Positions 1 to 10,563 of a stretch of 64,000 bases of DNA are shown here, in pieces. The position numbers and the translations under genes are program-made. A model generated the notes under the pieces. That model was not told where the DNA came from. It did not search any database and saw nothing but the letters and a program-made list of their open reading frames with translations. This DNA is from Dicyema japonicum. Its lineage: Eukaryota > Dicyemida > Rhombozoa > Dicyemidae. The stretch covers positions 417,837 through 481,836 of the forward strand of contig RDEW01000010.1 in the NCBI GenBank assembly GCA_011109175.1, in the 5' to 3' direction. The stretch's first letter is position 1, and each line of letters opens with the position of its first letter.

Positions 1-440
1 CATCGTCGAATTTGACATTAAATATTTGCTCCGTCGAGCTGAGGAAAGACAAATAAAAGTGCTTAAACTGCTCCAGTTGGGAATAGTACGGGGCTGTCCT
101 GAGTAAATAGGCGATTCTCTGAATGTTAAGACTTCTTTTCATGAGGAATAGTGCTGAGTGTGAGTCAAAAAGCTGTAATCTGTCCAGCGATTCGCATAGG
201 AGTTGTTTTTTGTCAAGGAAGACATGCTTCATCGCATTCCTAGTGATCGGTGATCCAAGAAAAATCAATTCGTTTTCAGGGGTCGAAATCCCACCAGGAA
301 ACAAGGAGTAAAATTTTGGAACAATTGAAGATAAGTCATCGTCAGCAAGACCACAGTTTGTTATTTCACATTTCGTTGTATTCAACTCAAGACCCACCTC
401 AGACAACGCGGGTATGAGTCAATTGGACAGAATAATTCAA
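1..440 (-). pseudogene. Reverse transcriptase thumb fragment, retroelement family D
   Basis: Read on the minus strand, an open stretch contains GLELNTTKCEI, then FLGSPI and LFLMK-type blocks, ending at the window edge. This order matches the thumb region of invertebrate non-LTR reverse transcriptases whose proteins end in an RPDG/WDAT domain. At least two in-frame stops occur just upstream (about 430-520), so the copy is dead. The C-terminal continuation would lie outside the window. The neighbouring 532-870 fragment is the C-terminal part of the same family but sits upstream on this strand, so two truncated copies lie in tandem. Family assignment is from remembered motif order; confidence moderate. 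Confidence 0.6.
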
Positions 441-531
441 GAATCCACGAAGCCGAGGAATGACAAGTCTCAATGGGTAAAGCGGATCACCAACATTAGT
501 TTCTAAGAAAATATCTTAATAAAAAAGTTAT

Positions 532-870
532 TCAGTTCAACTGTTCACCAAAACATGCGTATTTCTTCAACTTTAGGATCTCACCCTTTTCCGAAGCAGA
601 GCCTGGATTAGTTGACGTCATAACAAGGTTAGAAAGAGAGAGGCTATCCACAGTGGCGTCCCAGGAAAGGTATCTACCGCTTTCCAATGGAAAGAGAGTA
701 GTTCCGTCCGGTCTTCGGTTGGCCGGGTCAAGTCCGAGCGGCTCCAATTGGACAGGAAATCCATCAGCCTCAAGTCCCCATGCAATAACTCCGTTGATTG
801 CGGCGTGTCTTGAACTCCTTCCAGCACTCTTCAGGTAGGATAGAGCGTGAAGACCTTTCGCGTCGACCAT
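532..870 (-). pseudogene. C-terminal RPDG/WDAT nuclease-like domain of a family D retroelement
   Basis: 112 codons. Seen in order: a GLHALSYLKSAGRSSRHAAIN block (the usual end of a zinc-ligand region), LEPLGLDPANRRPDG, then YLSWDATVDS and LKKYACFG. The RPDG and WDAT aspartates followed by a lysine-rich block look like the catalytic layout of PD-(D/E)XK restriction-like endonucleases, known from R2-type retrotransposons; that functional reading is inference. A second copy with the complete C-terminus is at 3568-3917 on the other strand. This one ends early, before the VPVAxES block present there, so it is truncated. Confidence 0.6.
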
Positions 871-1235
871 TTTGTTAGTTTTTGCATTAACTGCTTTTAT
901 TGGTCGTTCAATTATCTATTTCGCCGATCAAGATGATTTGAAAAAATAAAACTAAACACCCTCATTGAATATGCCACAGTAGAACATAGAGTAGCTTTTT
1001 ATGATACATAAAGATTAAGAGAGTCTGGACGATAGCTTGGGGATTGTACCATATTACCAACCAAACTATATGATAGTCACTCAGTAAGGGAAAGAGGACA
1101 CAAGACAACCAATGAATCCGACAACTTAAATAAAACAGGATTTATTTGGGAAAATATACAAAATAGCATATTTAGTAGAAAAAATATACTCAACAAAGAA
1201 AGATCACGATCCCGTATACTTGATAAACTCCAATG
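871..1235. other. No gene seen
   Basis: AT-rich sequence between two fragments. No convincing exon, RNA gene or terminal repeat was found. Confidence 0.4.
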
Positions 1236-1861
1236 CTACGTCAACATACTCCTAAAAATCAAACAGACATCACCAACCTTTTTCTCTGCCGCACTAAGAG
1301 TCCTCCATCCAAAATGACTCCTCCACAAGGAGGTAAAAGGAAAAGTAGGCAAATGGACATAAAAATACAAACTCAGACCAAATAGCTGGTCAACGTCCAC
1401 CACATTAAAAATCTTTATGGAAAGCAGTTCAGCCAGCATTCTGCTCCTTTCTAACCTCTGATCCTTATTCAGAGCTCCGCGTGGGACTAAAGTAAACAAC
1501 CCAGAAAAACCAATGTGAAAATTCCCGAGGGAAATCATCTTAAAGACCCACTCGGCCTGTTTCAGACTCAGACTGTTTTTTAGCTGCTCACTGGCACGAC
1601 TGAAGGCTACCTTTTCGGCATTGTTGAGTTTCTTAAAGGAATTCATAGAAGATTTAATGGACATCTTAGCAATCAGAATCAAACTACGTTTGGTTTGGTG
1701 GATAAATTGTCTAGAATGAAGAGATTCATCGGTTTGTAGTTAGAAGGCGGTTTGTCGTACTCTTTTTGGAGTTTCCTTATTAAAGATTGAGTATTCTTTT
1801 CAATTATTTTCTTTGGTCGGAACGATACTGGGTAATTCTCAGACATAACTTCATATTCCAT
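1236..1861 (-). CDS. Two adjoining open frames, not recognised
   Basis: On the minus strand an ATG at 1861 opens 60 codons ending at 1679. A second frame (1682-1236, 148 codons) overlaps its end with no ATG at the junction. The first is basic and hydrophilic. The second has a leucine-rich amphipathic start and an aromatic tail (YFYVHLPTFPF). No intron of the 20-30 nt class was found to join them cleanly. They may be two exons or the remains of a transposon ORF. No family could be assigned. They lie between family D and Jockey-like fragments, which favours mobile-element origin. Confidence 0.25.
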
Positions 1862-2039
1862 CTCCCCTTTTAGGTGGGCCTTTAAGAACTTCTACAAAAT
1901 TATTTTAGCCGTTTTACAAGGTGAATTCCTGGATCGAGTAGATTCCAATCGTTGCGACATCTTTCAGCAAATTCGACGAGGTTTATTGGTTGTAAATCTT
2001 GGATTGCTTAGCGGTAAAACTGCACGGAATACAAGTTTT

Positions 2040-2110
2040 AGGTCCACAAATTTTTCTGATATACTGACTATAGTACAAAAAGAAGGGGCTCGTGGCAGAC
2101 ATTTTCCACC
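2040..2110 (-). repeat. Short relic of the tRNA-derived SINE family
   Basis: The stretch around CTATAGTACAAAAAGAAGGG followed by a GTGGC...GACATTTTCCA block is almost identical to 10295-10340, which lies inside a longer degenerate SINE copy read on the minus strand. Only this internal piece is recognisable here. Confidence 0.45.
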
Positions 2111-2264
2111 TGGAATTACTTCTAATATAAAATTTCGTGATTGATGAAATCATACAAATTCTAAAATTAAAACCACTAGTCACATTTACAAAGATTCCAT
2201 CATTTTTTTAAATTTTTTATAAAAATTTATTTAATTAAATTAAAAATTTTAATTTATTATATAT

Positions 2265-2470
2265 TTCCCGAGCCATCCAAAGTCTGTAATCTCCAATTGT
2301 TCCCACTACCGTAAGAAAGAGCCTTCTCTCATCCTTGCAGAGGAATCCGATAAGGGAACTTTTAACCAATCGGATTTATTTTTCCTTATAAATGGACAGG
2401 CGAAGCGAGTTTCTATTCTCCTCACAGACCCGAAGAAATCCGGATTCCGCGATTTCGGATCGTTTCTTCC
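2265..2470 (-). repeat. Diverged inverted copy of the 16.9-17.25 kb repeat ORF
   Basis: The reverse complement contains GGATTTCTTCGGGTCTGTGA, CGCTTCGCCTG, CGGATTCCTCTGCAAG and GAGAGAAGGCTCTT in the same order and spacing as 17056-17195 on the plus strand. The two stretches are clearly homologous over about 180 bp with several indels. The frame is broken here. This shows the ORF at 16850-17266 belongs to a dispersed repeat. Confidence 0.7.
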
Positions 2471-2846
2471 GTGAGTCGATTAATTAAATTAACTACAGTC
2501 TCGATTTTGAACACCAAGCGTTCCAAAAACAGGTTGATTCAAAAATCGATGTTTTTAACTTAAATGTTGAAAATAATATATAAAAAATTTAACAAATTTT
2601 ATTGTGGCTTATTAACAAAAATGTTAAATTCTACTCCAAAATCCATATTTCTTTCTAAAGTTTAGCTGTAGTTTGTCCTAAACGAATAAAAATTTTTCCA
2701 GAGTGATATCTAAATTGGATTCTTCCAAGTCATTAATTTGTTAAGGGTTCCTTTTACTGTTTTATTTTCTCTTGACTCACCACTATATAATATTTCATCA
2801 TAGTTTTTTCTCGTGTAATAATTTCTCTATAATTTCTGATATCCTT

Positions 2847-3520
2847 TCATCGTTTTGATTGGAGTAGAATTCTTTGACAGGAAGGTATGAATTTCGAATG
2901 CACCACATACTCTTGTTTTTTTGCATTGTTCCTGATCTCTCTTTCTAATTTACGAATTCTCAATCTTGTTTCCCAGGATTGTTTTTGGAGGCTTTTTAGA
3001 TAATTTCTTTCTTTTATGAGTAGATCGGCTCTGGGGGAAAAATTCTTTTTTGAGGTCAGTGGCCTTCTTTCAATACAAATTTTCATTCCCTCGCGTACCA
3101 CTCTATTAAAATAGTGTAGTGCTTTATCGATGGAGTTGAAATTGGATAAATGAAAGTCGAGTAGATAATAGTCGACAAAAATTTGAGAACTTTTTCCAGT
3201 CGACATTTTTGTAGTCGGTAAATAAAACAGGTTTCTTTACAATTGACACTCTCATTCAACGTAATCATAACGAGATTATGGTCACTGCTCATATAGCACT
3301 GTCCATTTTGTTAATGTTGCGATGTTCGGTGAGGCAAGAGTGAGATCGGGGGACGATGTCCTGTCATTCGCTCTGTAGGAAGTCTTTGTATTGAATGTGG
3401 GTTGTTTAATATTATCAGGTCATCCAGATTTGATAACAATTGGTTTCCTCTGACATCGCATGGTTGGTTCTTGAATGAGCTTCGTGGATACAGGAACGTA
3501 ATGGGAATCATGGAGGAACA
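2847..3520 (-). pseudogene. Jockey-like retrotransposon endonuclease and linker fragment (family B)
   Basis: Reading the minus strand from 3511: RGNQLLSNLDDLIILNNPHS and then a PTxRMTGHRPPIS-like stretch match the late part of an AP-type endonuclease. A second frame has SSDHNLVMITLNES (the SDH catalytic motif). A third has the basic linker with KERNYLKSLQKQSW. The three parts lie in different frames, so at least two frameshifts separate them. The fragment starts inside the endonuclease and ends before the reverse transcriptase. Confidence 0.65.
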
Positions 3521-3567
3521 TCATAAAATCCTCGCGCGCCTATTGAGGAACAACGTAATCACCTAAT

Positions 3568-3917
3568 TTGTTGAATCTGGAAGATCTTTGGTCTGGGACG
3601 CAACTTGCATAGACACGTTCTCAAGCACAAACATTTTTAAATCGGTTCAGACACCTGGAGCAGCTGTTTCGACTGCGGAAAACCTAAAAATCAAGAAATA
3701 TTCTTGCCTCGGGGATCGCTACCGATTTACTCCTGTTGCGACAGAATCATCGGGAGCCGTTGGTCCAATGACGGCTGAATTCTTGCAAGAACTCGGAGGA
3801 TTGCTTGCCAGAAAGAAAAGGGATCAACGAGAAGGGTTATGGCTAAGACAAAAGATAGGAATAGCCATACTCCGAGGGAACTCGTTCACAATCCACGCAG
3901 CAGGCTTCCTCAACTGA
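3568..3917 (+). pseudogene. 5'-truncated family D retroelement: complete C-terminal domain
   Basis: The open frame enters at about ESGRSLVWDATCIDTF, runs through an alanine/glutamate helix, KKYSCLGDRYRF, TPVATESSGAVGP, FLQELGGLL and ends IAILRGNSFTIHAAGFLN-stop. This is the ordinary C-terminus of the RPDG/WDAT family. The RPDG half is missing, so this is a 5'-truncated insertion, the usual product of target-primed reverse transcription. An A-rich stretch follows the stop at about 3945-3985, compatible with a 3' tail. Confidence 0.65.
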
Positions 3918-4862
3918 CATTTGTTTAATTGTTAAAAAAATTTTTTGTTTAAAAAAAAATTTGTTGAATTAACAAAAAACAAAAATAGTAATTAAGTGGT
4001 CTAAAAATGCAAATCTATTACAATTATTTAAAGATGAGGCCGCTGTTGGAATGCATCGGGATTACATTTAATTAGTTTCGTTTTACAGTCCTCTTGGGTT
4101 GTTGAATAAAATAAATTAAAAAAAACATATGTCAATGACTCGTCTAGAAATAAAACGTAAATACTTCATATTGGGTTTACGAGGAGTATGGGATCAAAAT
4201 ATAGGAATTTGCTCCCCATGAGACATATTAATCACTGATCATAATTTCTAATGCAACCATAGATATTCACTTTTAGCACGTTTGTATCATAAAAATTTCA
4301 TTTGGTTGTCAGAATCTGTCATGAACTTAACTCTACTAATCTTTATCTGATTTGACAATGGAATGATTTTGTCTTTAATATTGAATTTATTCAATTCAGT
4401 AGGATCAAATTGCTTTGAGAAAAATCTTTATTGAGCAAATTTAGTTAATGAGGGCAGCTCTTGTCTGAGTCCGCCTTCGAGTCTTGCAGCACAAAAAACA
4501 CACGACAGACCGTAAACTCTTGGTTGTGACATTCCTGTTAACCACTGGTTTCCTTCACTTAAAAAGACCGGAGATAAATAAATAAAGTAACGAGGCCGGC
4601 TTACAGTACTTCATTTCTTAATTGGTATGGAGTCAGTTCTTAGTTTTCAAGGTATTTGAGAGGGACTTAATTGGGAAGGCTGTTTTGAAGGTCGGTCACC
4701 CTTAAAAATTTTCATTGTCTTCAGTTTGTTAGAAAATGTCAACCATGAATTTAAATACTCTGATTGAAAGTGCATATCCCCCAAAAATTTGTATGTTGTT
4801 CCGCCATATCAGCCATCACTTTTCACCACTGTTTCTTATCCACCAGGTTATTAATGACATAA
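3918..4862. other. AT-rich spacer, no gene seen
   Basis: Contains the presumed 3' tail of the family D insertion, then unassigned AT-rich sequence. No exon-like open frame with mini-introns was found. Confidence 0.4.
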
Positions 4863-4863
4863 T

Positions 4864-5640
4864 ATGTCACGGTCCGTTGGTGTGCTTATGACGAGTGGTC
4901 CCGAACTGCAACCAAATTTTTTAAAGGTCTTTACAAAAATTAAATTTATTATTTATAGATCTACTAAAAATCTTCTATGTCCTTATTTACCTCAGACAAA
5001 CGACAGTGGATATATTTATCAACCAGACGAAAATACCTTTCACGAAGAAACTGAAAATCTTGAGGATCACCTACGACACAAACATGTACTTTTCATCTCA
5101 CGTCGATGGCATCTCTGGAAGCTGCTCAAAAAAGCTAGGGATAATCAAAACTATTTACGGTGGCATTAAAACTCATTTACCAGATTTTAAATTGTTGTAC
5201 AAATAATGCATTGAGCCATCTATCAGCTATGCCTGTCGTCATGGGGAATCAATCTGTCCTGGACGAACAAACAAAGAATCCGGGACATTCAGGCTTAACA
5301 GCCACTACAATTAGTAATCTCGGGAAACTAGAAAAACTAATACCCTCATCACTTGAAGACCTTATCCGACAAAATGGAAAAAGATTTGCTACCCTATGCA
5401 GGCAGTGCAACTCTCAACAATACACAACCACGACGTGTCTTATGAGTAGAGTATACATCAACCCTCCCAATTCCCAATCCCCAAACCACCCCGTCCACAG
5501 AGAAGTTGCGTTGGATACCAGAAGGGGCACAAAACAAGACGTTGTAGGTAGAAGATTGACGCAACAGTTGAAGAGGATGGAACCCTTCCGACACCGTGTT
5601 CTATCTCAATTCCAATCAACCGCTGCAGCCTAATATGCTG
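4864..5640 (+). pseudogene. Jockey-like retrotransposon 3' end (RT thumb and C-terminus, family B)
   Basis: Three overlapping frames carry pieces of one protein: a polymerase-to-thumb transition ending TYDTNMYFSSHVDGISG (compare LDTHLCLSPHV at 54.6 kb), KKLGIIKTIYGG, and then a C-terminal region with NPPNSQSPNHPVHREVA. Each frame change marks an indel. An AATAAA-like sequence (5657 onward) and A-rich DNA follow the stop. It is the 3' portion of the same family seen on the minus strand at 6.0-7.6 and 54.5-56.1 kb. Confidence 0.65.
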
Positions 5641-6044
5641 TTTTTCCATTTTTGTAATAAAAAAGTACTTTTACTTAAAATCTAGATTCCAGATAATTCT
5701 TAATTCCGCATAAATCGTTACTGAAATACAATTTTTACAATAACAATTACCCCTTCTGGTAGAATTACTTTGGGTATATAGCCAATTTCAATAAATTTTT
5801 CTTTTTTTATCAAGAAATAAGAAAATCAAAACGTGATTTTTAGATAACAGTTTTTGAGATTTAGAATTTATATAAATTATTATGTAAAACTTTCAATACC
5901 TCGAGTCTATCATAGAGGCAACTGGAGGCAATTTCAGAAGAGGAAAAAAAAAAGACCCCCGTCCGTATAGAAAATGCGTGGGATCACGGTCGGAGCATCG
6001 AGAAAAGATGGCCCGAATACTGAGAGATGCCGGGATCACCTGAA

Positions 6045-7620
6045 TATTAGTTATTGGTTAAGACGGTGTTTCTTTGGCTTAAATAATAATAATACCTGTT
6101 CAGTAATATCATGTATTATATATATATCGATTTCGTTGACTTGCACAGAAATTCCAGAGCGAATAAAGTTAGTCAGGGATGTGAGGAAGCTCGTTGTAGA
6201 CCGATCCTTTTTGAAACCATGCTGGAATGGTTTATCGGGAGTCCTTTCAGTGATTTTTGCGAGGATAAGCTTTTCCAGAATTTTTGACATGGAGCATAAG
6301 AGAGAAATAGGCCTGAAGGAAGCTGGGACTTCTTTCGGTTTTCCTGGCTTCAATACTGGGCGAATGTTTGAAGTTCCCATATCGTTGGGATTGAGCTATA
6401 ATTAATCGACCAGTTGCAGATTTTGGTCAGGGTACCGATTCCCTCATTTCCTAGGTTTTTGAGGAGGATTATGGGAATTCCGTCTGGACCATGAGAATGT
6501 GCTACTTTTGTTTGACTTAGGGATGCCATTACCTCCTTTTTCGTGAAATAAGTTAATTGATCCCTTTTCGGTTTTCTTAGCCGGTTTAAGTGGGTCAGTC
6601 CTCGTGGTTTTTGTGAGAGATTTTCGCATAGTATTTTATTAGGGCGTTTAGGTCCTTTTGGCTGAATTCGTCATTTCCGGGTGTCCTCTCATCCATCTTC
6701 GAGATATTTCGAATTGTCTTCCAGACTTCGGATGTTGACCGGTTACGATTTAATGACGTAAGGACCATCTTCCATTTAGCACTCTGTATTTTGAATTCAT
6801 TGGCTTTTATTTCCTTGTTCAGCATTTTTAGACAGATCTTTGCTTCGGAGGAACGGATCCCCGTTCCTTGACCAGAGCCTTCCTTCCGTATTCTCTCGTG
6901 TAAACAATATATCTTTTAGGGACAGCCATTGTTCTTTTTCCAGAATGACATTGTTGACGTAGACAACCACTATATCAAGGGAGGTAAAGTTTTCCAGCTG
7001 TATATTAGCCAAATGTTGGTCGTAACTGATCGGAATAATTGCCAATTTGCAAGATTGTATATATATGCAGGTTTTTCTTTCCACCGTTAATTTCGTTTTT
7101 GATTTTTAGCAGAATAGGGTTATGATCTTCGGGTGTCGTAAATGGCGGACCAATTAATCGTCGTTGAAAGCTGTGGTAAACAGAGTGTGATATCTGAGGA
7201 GGTTGGATTGTCTAGGTTCTTTTGAGGTGTTCTTGTGTTTTTTGATGGGTCAGATTGCCAGACTGTGTCAACAGCAAATTTTCTGCTGTATCTGCAGACT
7301 GATTTAACAGCCAGGGAGGGTGTTTGGCATTCAAATCGCCGCCTATCACAACTACGTTCCAAATCTCCAGTGCTGATAAGTCCGGCATAGTGTAATGTTT
7401 CGGACATGAGCCCGGAGGCGGAATATACATGTTTACAAAATATAGTCTTCCTTTTGTTGTGCCATAGATATTCCGATTGTCTCCGTGGTTTCATCACTCC
7501 CAAAAGTTTCTTCCTTCGAGTGTATGGTCCTCATACTTTAGGCCTTTTTTGATTAATGTAAGTAGTCCTCCTCCACGGCACGTATATTAGCTATAGCTTC
7601 TCCAAGCAGGACACATTCTA
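6045..7620 (-). pseudogene. Jockey-like EN-RT retrotransposon, broken (family B)
   Basis: On the minus strand the order is endonuclease (VVIGGDLNAKHPPW, 7212-7430, followed in another frame by the late EN), a basic linker (6595-6825, EVWKTIRNISKMD), then RT domain 0-2 at 6051-6380 with NIRPVLKPGKPKE, SFRPISLLCSMSKILEKLI and FQHGFKKDRSTTSFL. The catalytic YADD core is missing because the copy stops near 6050. Frames shift repeatedly. The RT block is close to that at 55.0-55.7 kb (KPGKPKEDPASFRPV). Confidence 0.75.
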
Positions 7621-7980
7621 CAATAAATGCATGTAAAACACAAAAAAGCTTATTTTAATAAACTATTTTTGTTATTAATAAACAATTAATTCTAAGAAAT
7701 TATAAGTTAGGGAGCTTGAATGGTCATGCTGTTTCCGCTGACGATAGCTATCGATATATGCTTTTGAAACCACGAGGGTAAGAAGGAGGCATTTGACTGA
7801 ACTCTTGGGATCCTCAGCAAGTCTGCAAACAGAATATCGAGAGTGTATATCAAATTCTATCTTAAATGTAGGAACGGAGTTTCCACAGAAAAATGCATGG
7901 CTCGAAACTGTGAGATGAATTTTTTCCGCGCTTGACAAACACTTGGGAAACCTAAACTCTACTGCAGCCAGCATCATCAA
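7580..7980 (-). repeat. Short dispersed repeat: SINE 3' end plus a QRKQH-type terminal piece
   Basis: 7584-7640 resembles the 3' portion of the SINE on the minus strand (TAGCTATAGCT, then CAGGACACA). The adjoining open frame 7980-7675 ends with KAYIDSYRQRKQHDHSSSL before an AT-rich tail. A plus-strand piece at 45620-45713 ends RAYPDSHCQRKQHVYSRSL in the same way, so this is a repeated element end. The element type is unknown. Confidence 0.4.
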
Positions 7981-7989
7981 GACGTGTCA

Positions 7990-9720
7990 GCCTTACTGAA
8001 TCTGCAGAAGGATTTAAGGATCAGATTCGAAAATACTATGGATCCGCAAGCTGTTTCCATACTGTAACAAGAACAAAAGAAAATCGAGAGGAAAATGAAA
8101 CTACATCAACCATCCAGTTGGAAAACAAGATTAAAGAGATCGAACATTTTAAAAACAACGGTGAAGCATTTCTAGTGATACGACTAATTTGGAGAAAGGA
8201 CCAATCAGGGAAGCCTCTTTTGCACGACAGAAATAGAAAAACAATATGAAAATGACTTTGAAAAGCTGTTCTTTGTGAAAGAAGAGAAATCGGATCTCAT
8301 GGTAAAAGACTCCAAACTAGAACCGATCATCTTACTGGAGGAGGTTACCAAAGCGATAAAGACGCTCAAATTTGGTCGCTCCTGGACCAGACAAAATATC
8401 CTCAAAATTGTTTAAATTTGTCCCAGCAGAACTTGTAGATAAACTCTCAAGATTGCTGAATGATATAATAGCAAATAAGGAATTTTCAAAGCTATGAAAG
8501 GGCTACAATATCAGTCCAGAAAAGAAGTAGAACCCCCGATCTGGTTGAAAACTTGGGCCCTGACATCTTTATAAACACCCGTCTGAAGATACTTGTCCTG
8601 ATCGTACTTAATCGGATACAAGAACTAGTGGACGGTTACTTTGCCCAAGCCAAATTGGTTTCAAAACTGAGAGATCACAGCGTGTAGTATGGTGCTATAG
8701 GTGGAATTGTGTTATTCAGCAAAGATTCCGAAGTTCAAAGACTATTCTTGAGATTGATCTTACCAGAGCTTTCAACACTGTCCGTCGATAAACTCATTGA
8801 AGTGCTGGAAAGTTTCCGGGATCAGGACGGTCATTTTAATACGGATACTCCTATCAAACAAGGTGTTGCGAGTGCCTATTGGAAACTGTATGTCACGAGA
8901 AATCATGACAACAGTGGACATACCTAAAGGAGATTCCCTCTCTGCAGTATTGTTCGCTTTATACCTGAATCGGCACTACGAGATCTCCGGAAGTAAATGT
9001 TTACCCCGATTATGTTGACTTTGTCTCAAGTAACAAAAAACATTTCTAAGTCTCTTTGAGGTAACACCAGACCACCTGACCGAATGGCCTCTATCAATGA
9101 ACACTTCAAAAACGGGTATTGTCGAGATCAAGCTGATGGAAGCACGCAGTTCTAAAAGCTGGAGGAAGACCATAAAGCTTGTCTCCCTTCTGGGGGACTC
9201 CGAAGACTGCGAGAAAAAAATTGTTATCTACAGTGACCATGTAAAAGCTTATGAAAGATGGATCCAAAGACGTCTACCAATGTAACTCTGTTGTATGAGG
9301 CTTCCATGAAACCAATCCTTACGTATAACTCCGGCACATGAGGAATCTCTAAAACCAATGGACAAACGTTCGACTAATTTCATAAAAAACAAATTAGGTC
9401 TCTCTTGGGACTTAAGTCACCAATGCGTATAAGGAATGAAAAATTGTACAAAAGATTCTCCTCTGTACCTCTGAGTCCCCTGGTCTGGAATCTGTTTGGT
9501 CATATTCTAAGAATGGAGCGAGACATGCCAGTAAAAAGCATCATGGAAGAATTCTTCGAAACATCTGGGGAAAAGTTTCGAGGTTCCCGAAGTCCACCAG
9601 AATGGTGACCTGGCACCAGTGAACAGAAAATTAAGGGGCGATGAAGACCTCAGTAGTCTCAGAGTCTGTCATCGAACAGGAGATGGTAGGAGAGACTAGT
9701 ATACAGACGTGACATGAATA
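7990..9720 (+). pseudogene. Degenerate EN-RT retrotransposon (family A), RT to C-terminus
   Basis: Weak but collinear matches to the intact copy at 17862-20810: the linker, the domain around LRLILPELSTLSVDKLIEVL (motif A to B region), KGDSLSAVLFALYL (motif B, QGDSLSPLLF in the intact copy), KLVSLLGDSEDCEKK (intact: KLGSLLGDTEDIIKR), and WNLFGHILRMERDMP (intact: WRLFGHVLRMDLAAP). Many frameshifts and stops. The YADDVDF core is decayed to a YPDYVDF-like sequence at about 9000. Confidence 0.7.
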
Positions 9721-10194
9721 GAATTATAGCTTATAATAAACCTGGACATAATGACTGGTTCATAAAGTCAAGTCGCTGCTTTGATATTCACCAGGTATGC
9801 GACAGAATGTACCTTAAAACTTCAAGAGTTATGATGTTTCTATCTGATATCTACAAGAAAACATGATTGAAACAAGTCTGGACGAGAACCACGGAAAATA
9901 TTGACTAATGTTTACCCAGAGATTCAAAAAAATGATGGACTCGGATTTTTTGTCATTCAAGATTGGTCCCTGGAGTACACCGAATAAAGCGCGTGTGCTA
10001 TGTAAATACATCTCTACATCTATTGTCCCCTAAAGTTAGCTTAGAAATGTTTATGCGCCACAGTGTGTAAGGTTACGACCTGGACTCTACTAGATCACTG
10101 GCTAACGATCGAGAATGTCGGAGAGACTGAAATTTAAGATTTATCCGCGACTACGCATGTGAAACTATAAGTAAAATAAAAAAACAGCATTTTC

Positions 10195-10480
10195 CACGAG
10201 AACGGTGATACTTATAGCTCCGCACAGGAAAACATAAACTTTATTAAAGCATGTTGACTAATCGAGGGAATATTCCCATAAATTTTGACTATAGTGACTA
10301 TAGTACAAAAAGAAGGGGTTCGTGGTGGACATTTTCCATCTGCTCATTTGGGTCACTCGTCTAACCCAAGGCACCATAGTACGTGGAACTATCAGTCGGA
10401 ATGTACATCAGCAAGATTCGAACCAGGAACTATCCTGATATCGGTCGGAGCTTGTGACACTTTGTCATCTGGTCATAAGT
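10195..10480 (-). repeat. tRNA-derived SINE, old copy
   Basis: The reverse complement shows a B-box-like CCTGGTTCGAATCTTGC, then GATGTACATTCCG, TGATAGTTCCACG, GACGAGTGACCC, and the terminal TAGTC...TTTATTAAAG...GGAGCTATAAGT portion. The same order is found in the full-length SINEs at 36528 and 56844 and in the copy at 41958-42200. It is diverged and no target duplication is visible. Confidence 0.55.
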
Positions 10481-10563
10481 ACTATAGTTCACATAAAGGT
10501 TGCTTAACACAAAACCAGGTGTCGTATTAAAAAATATTTTTATCTATTTTTTTAGACTGAATA

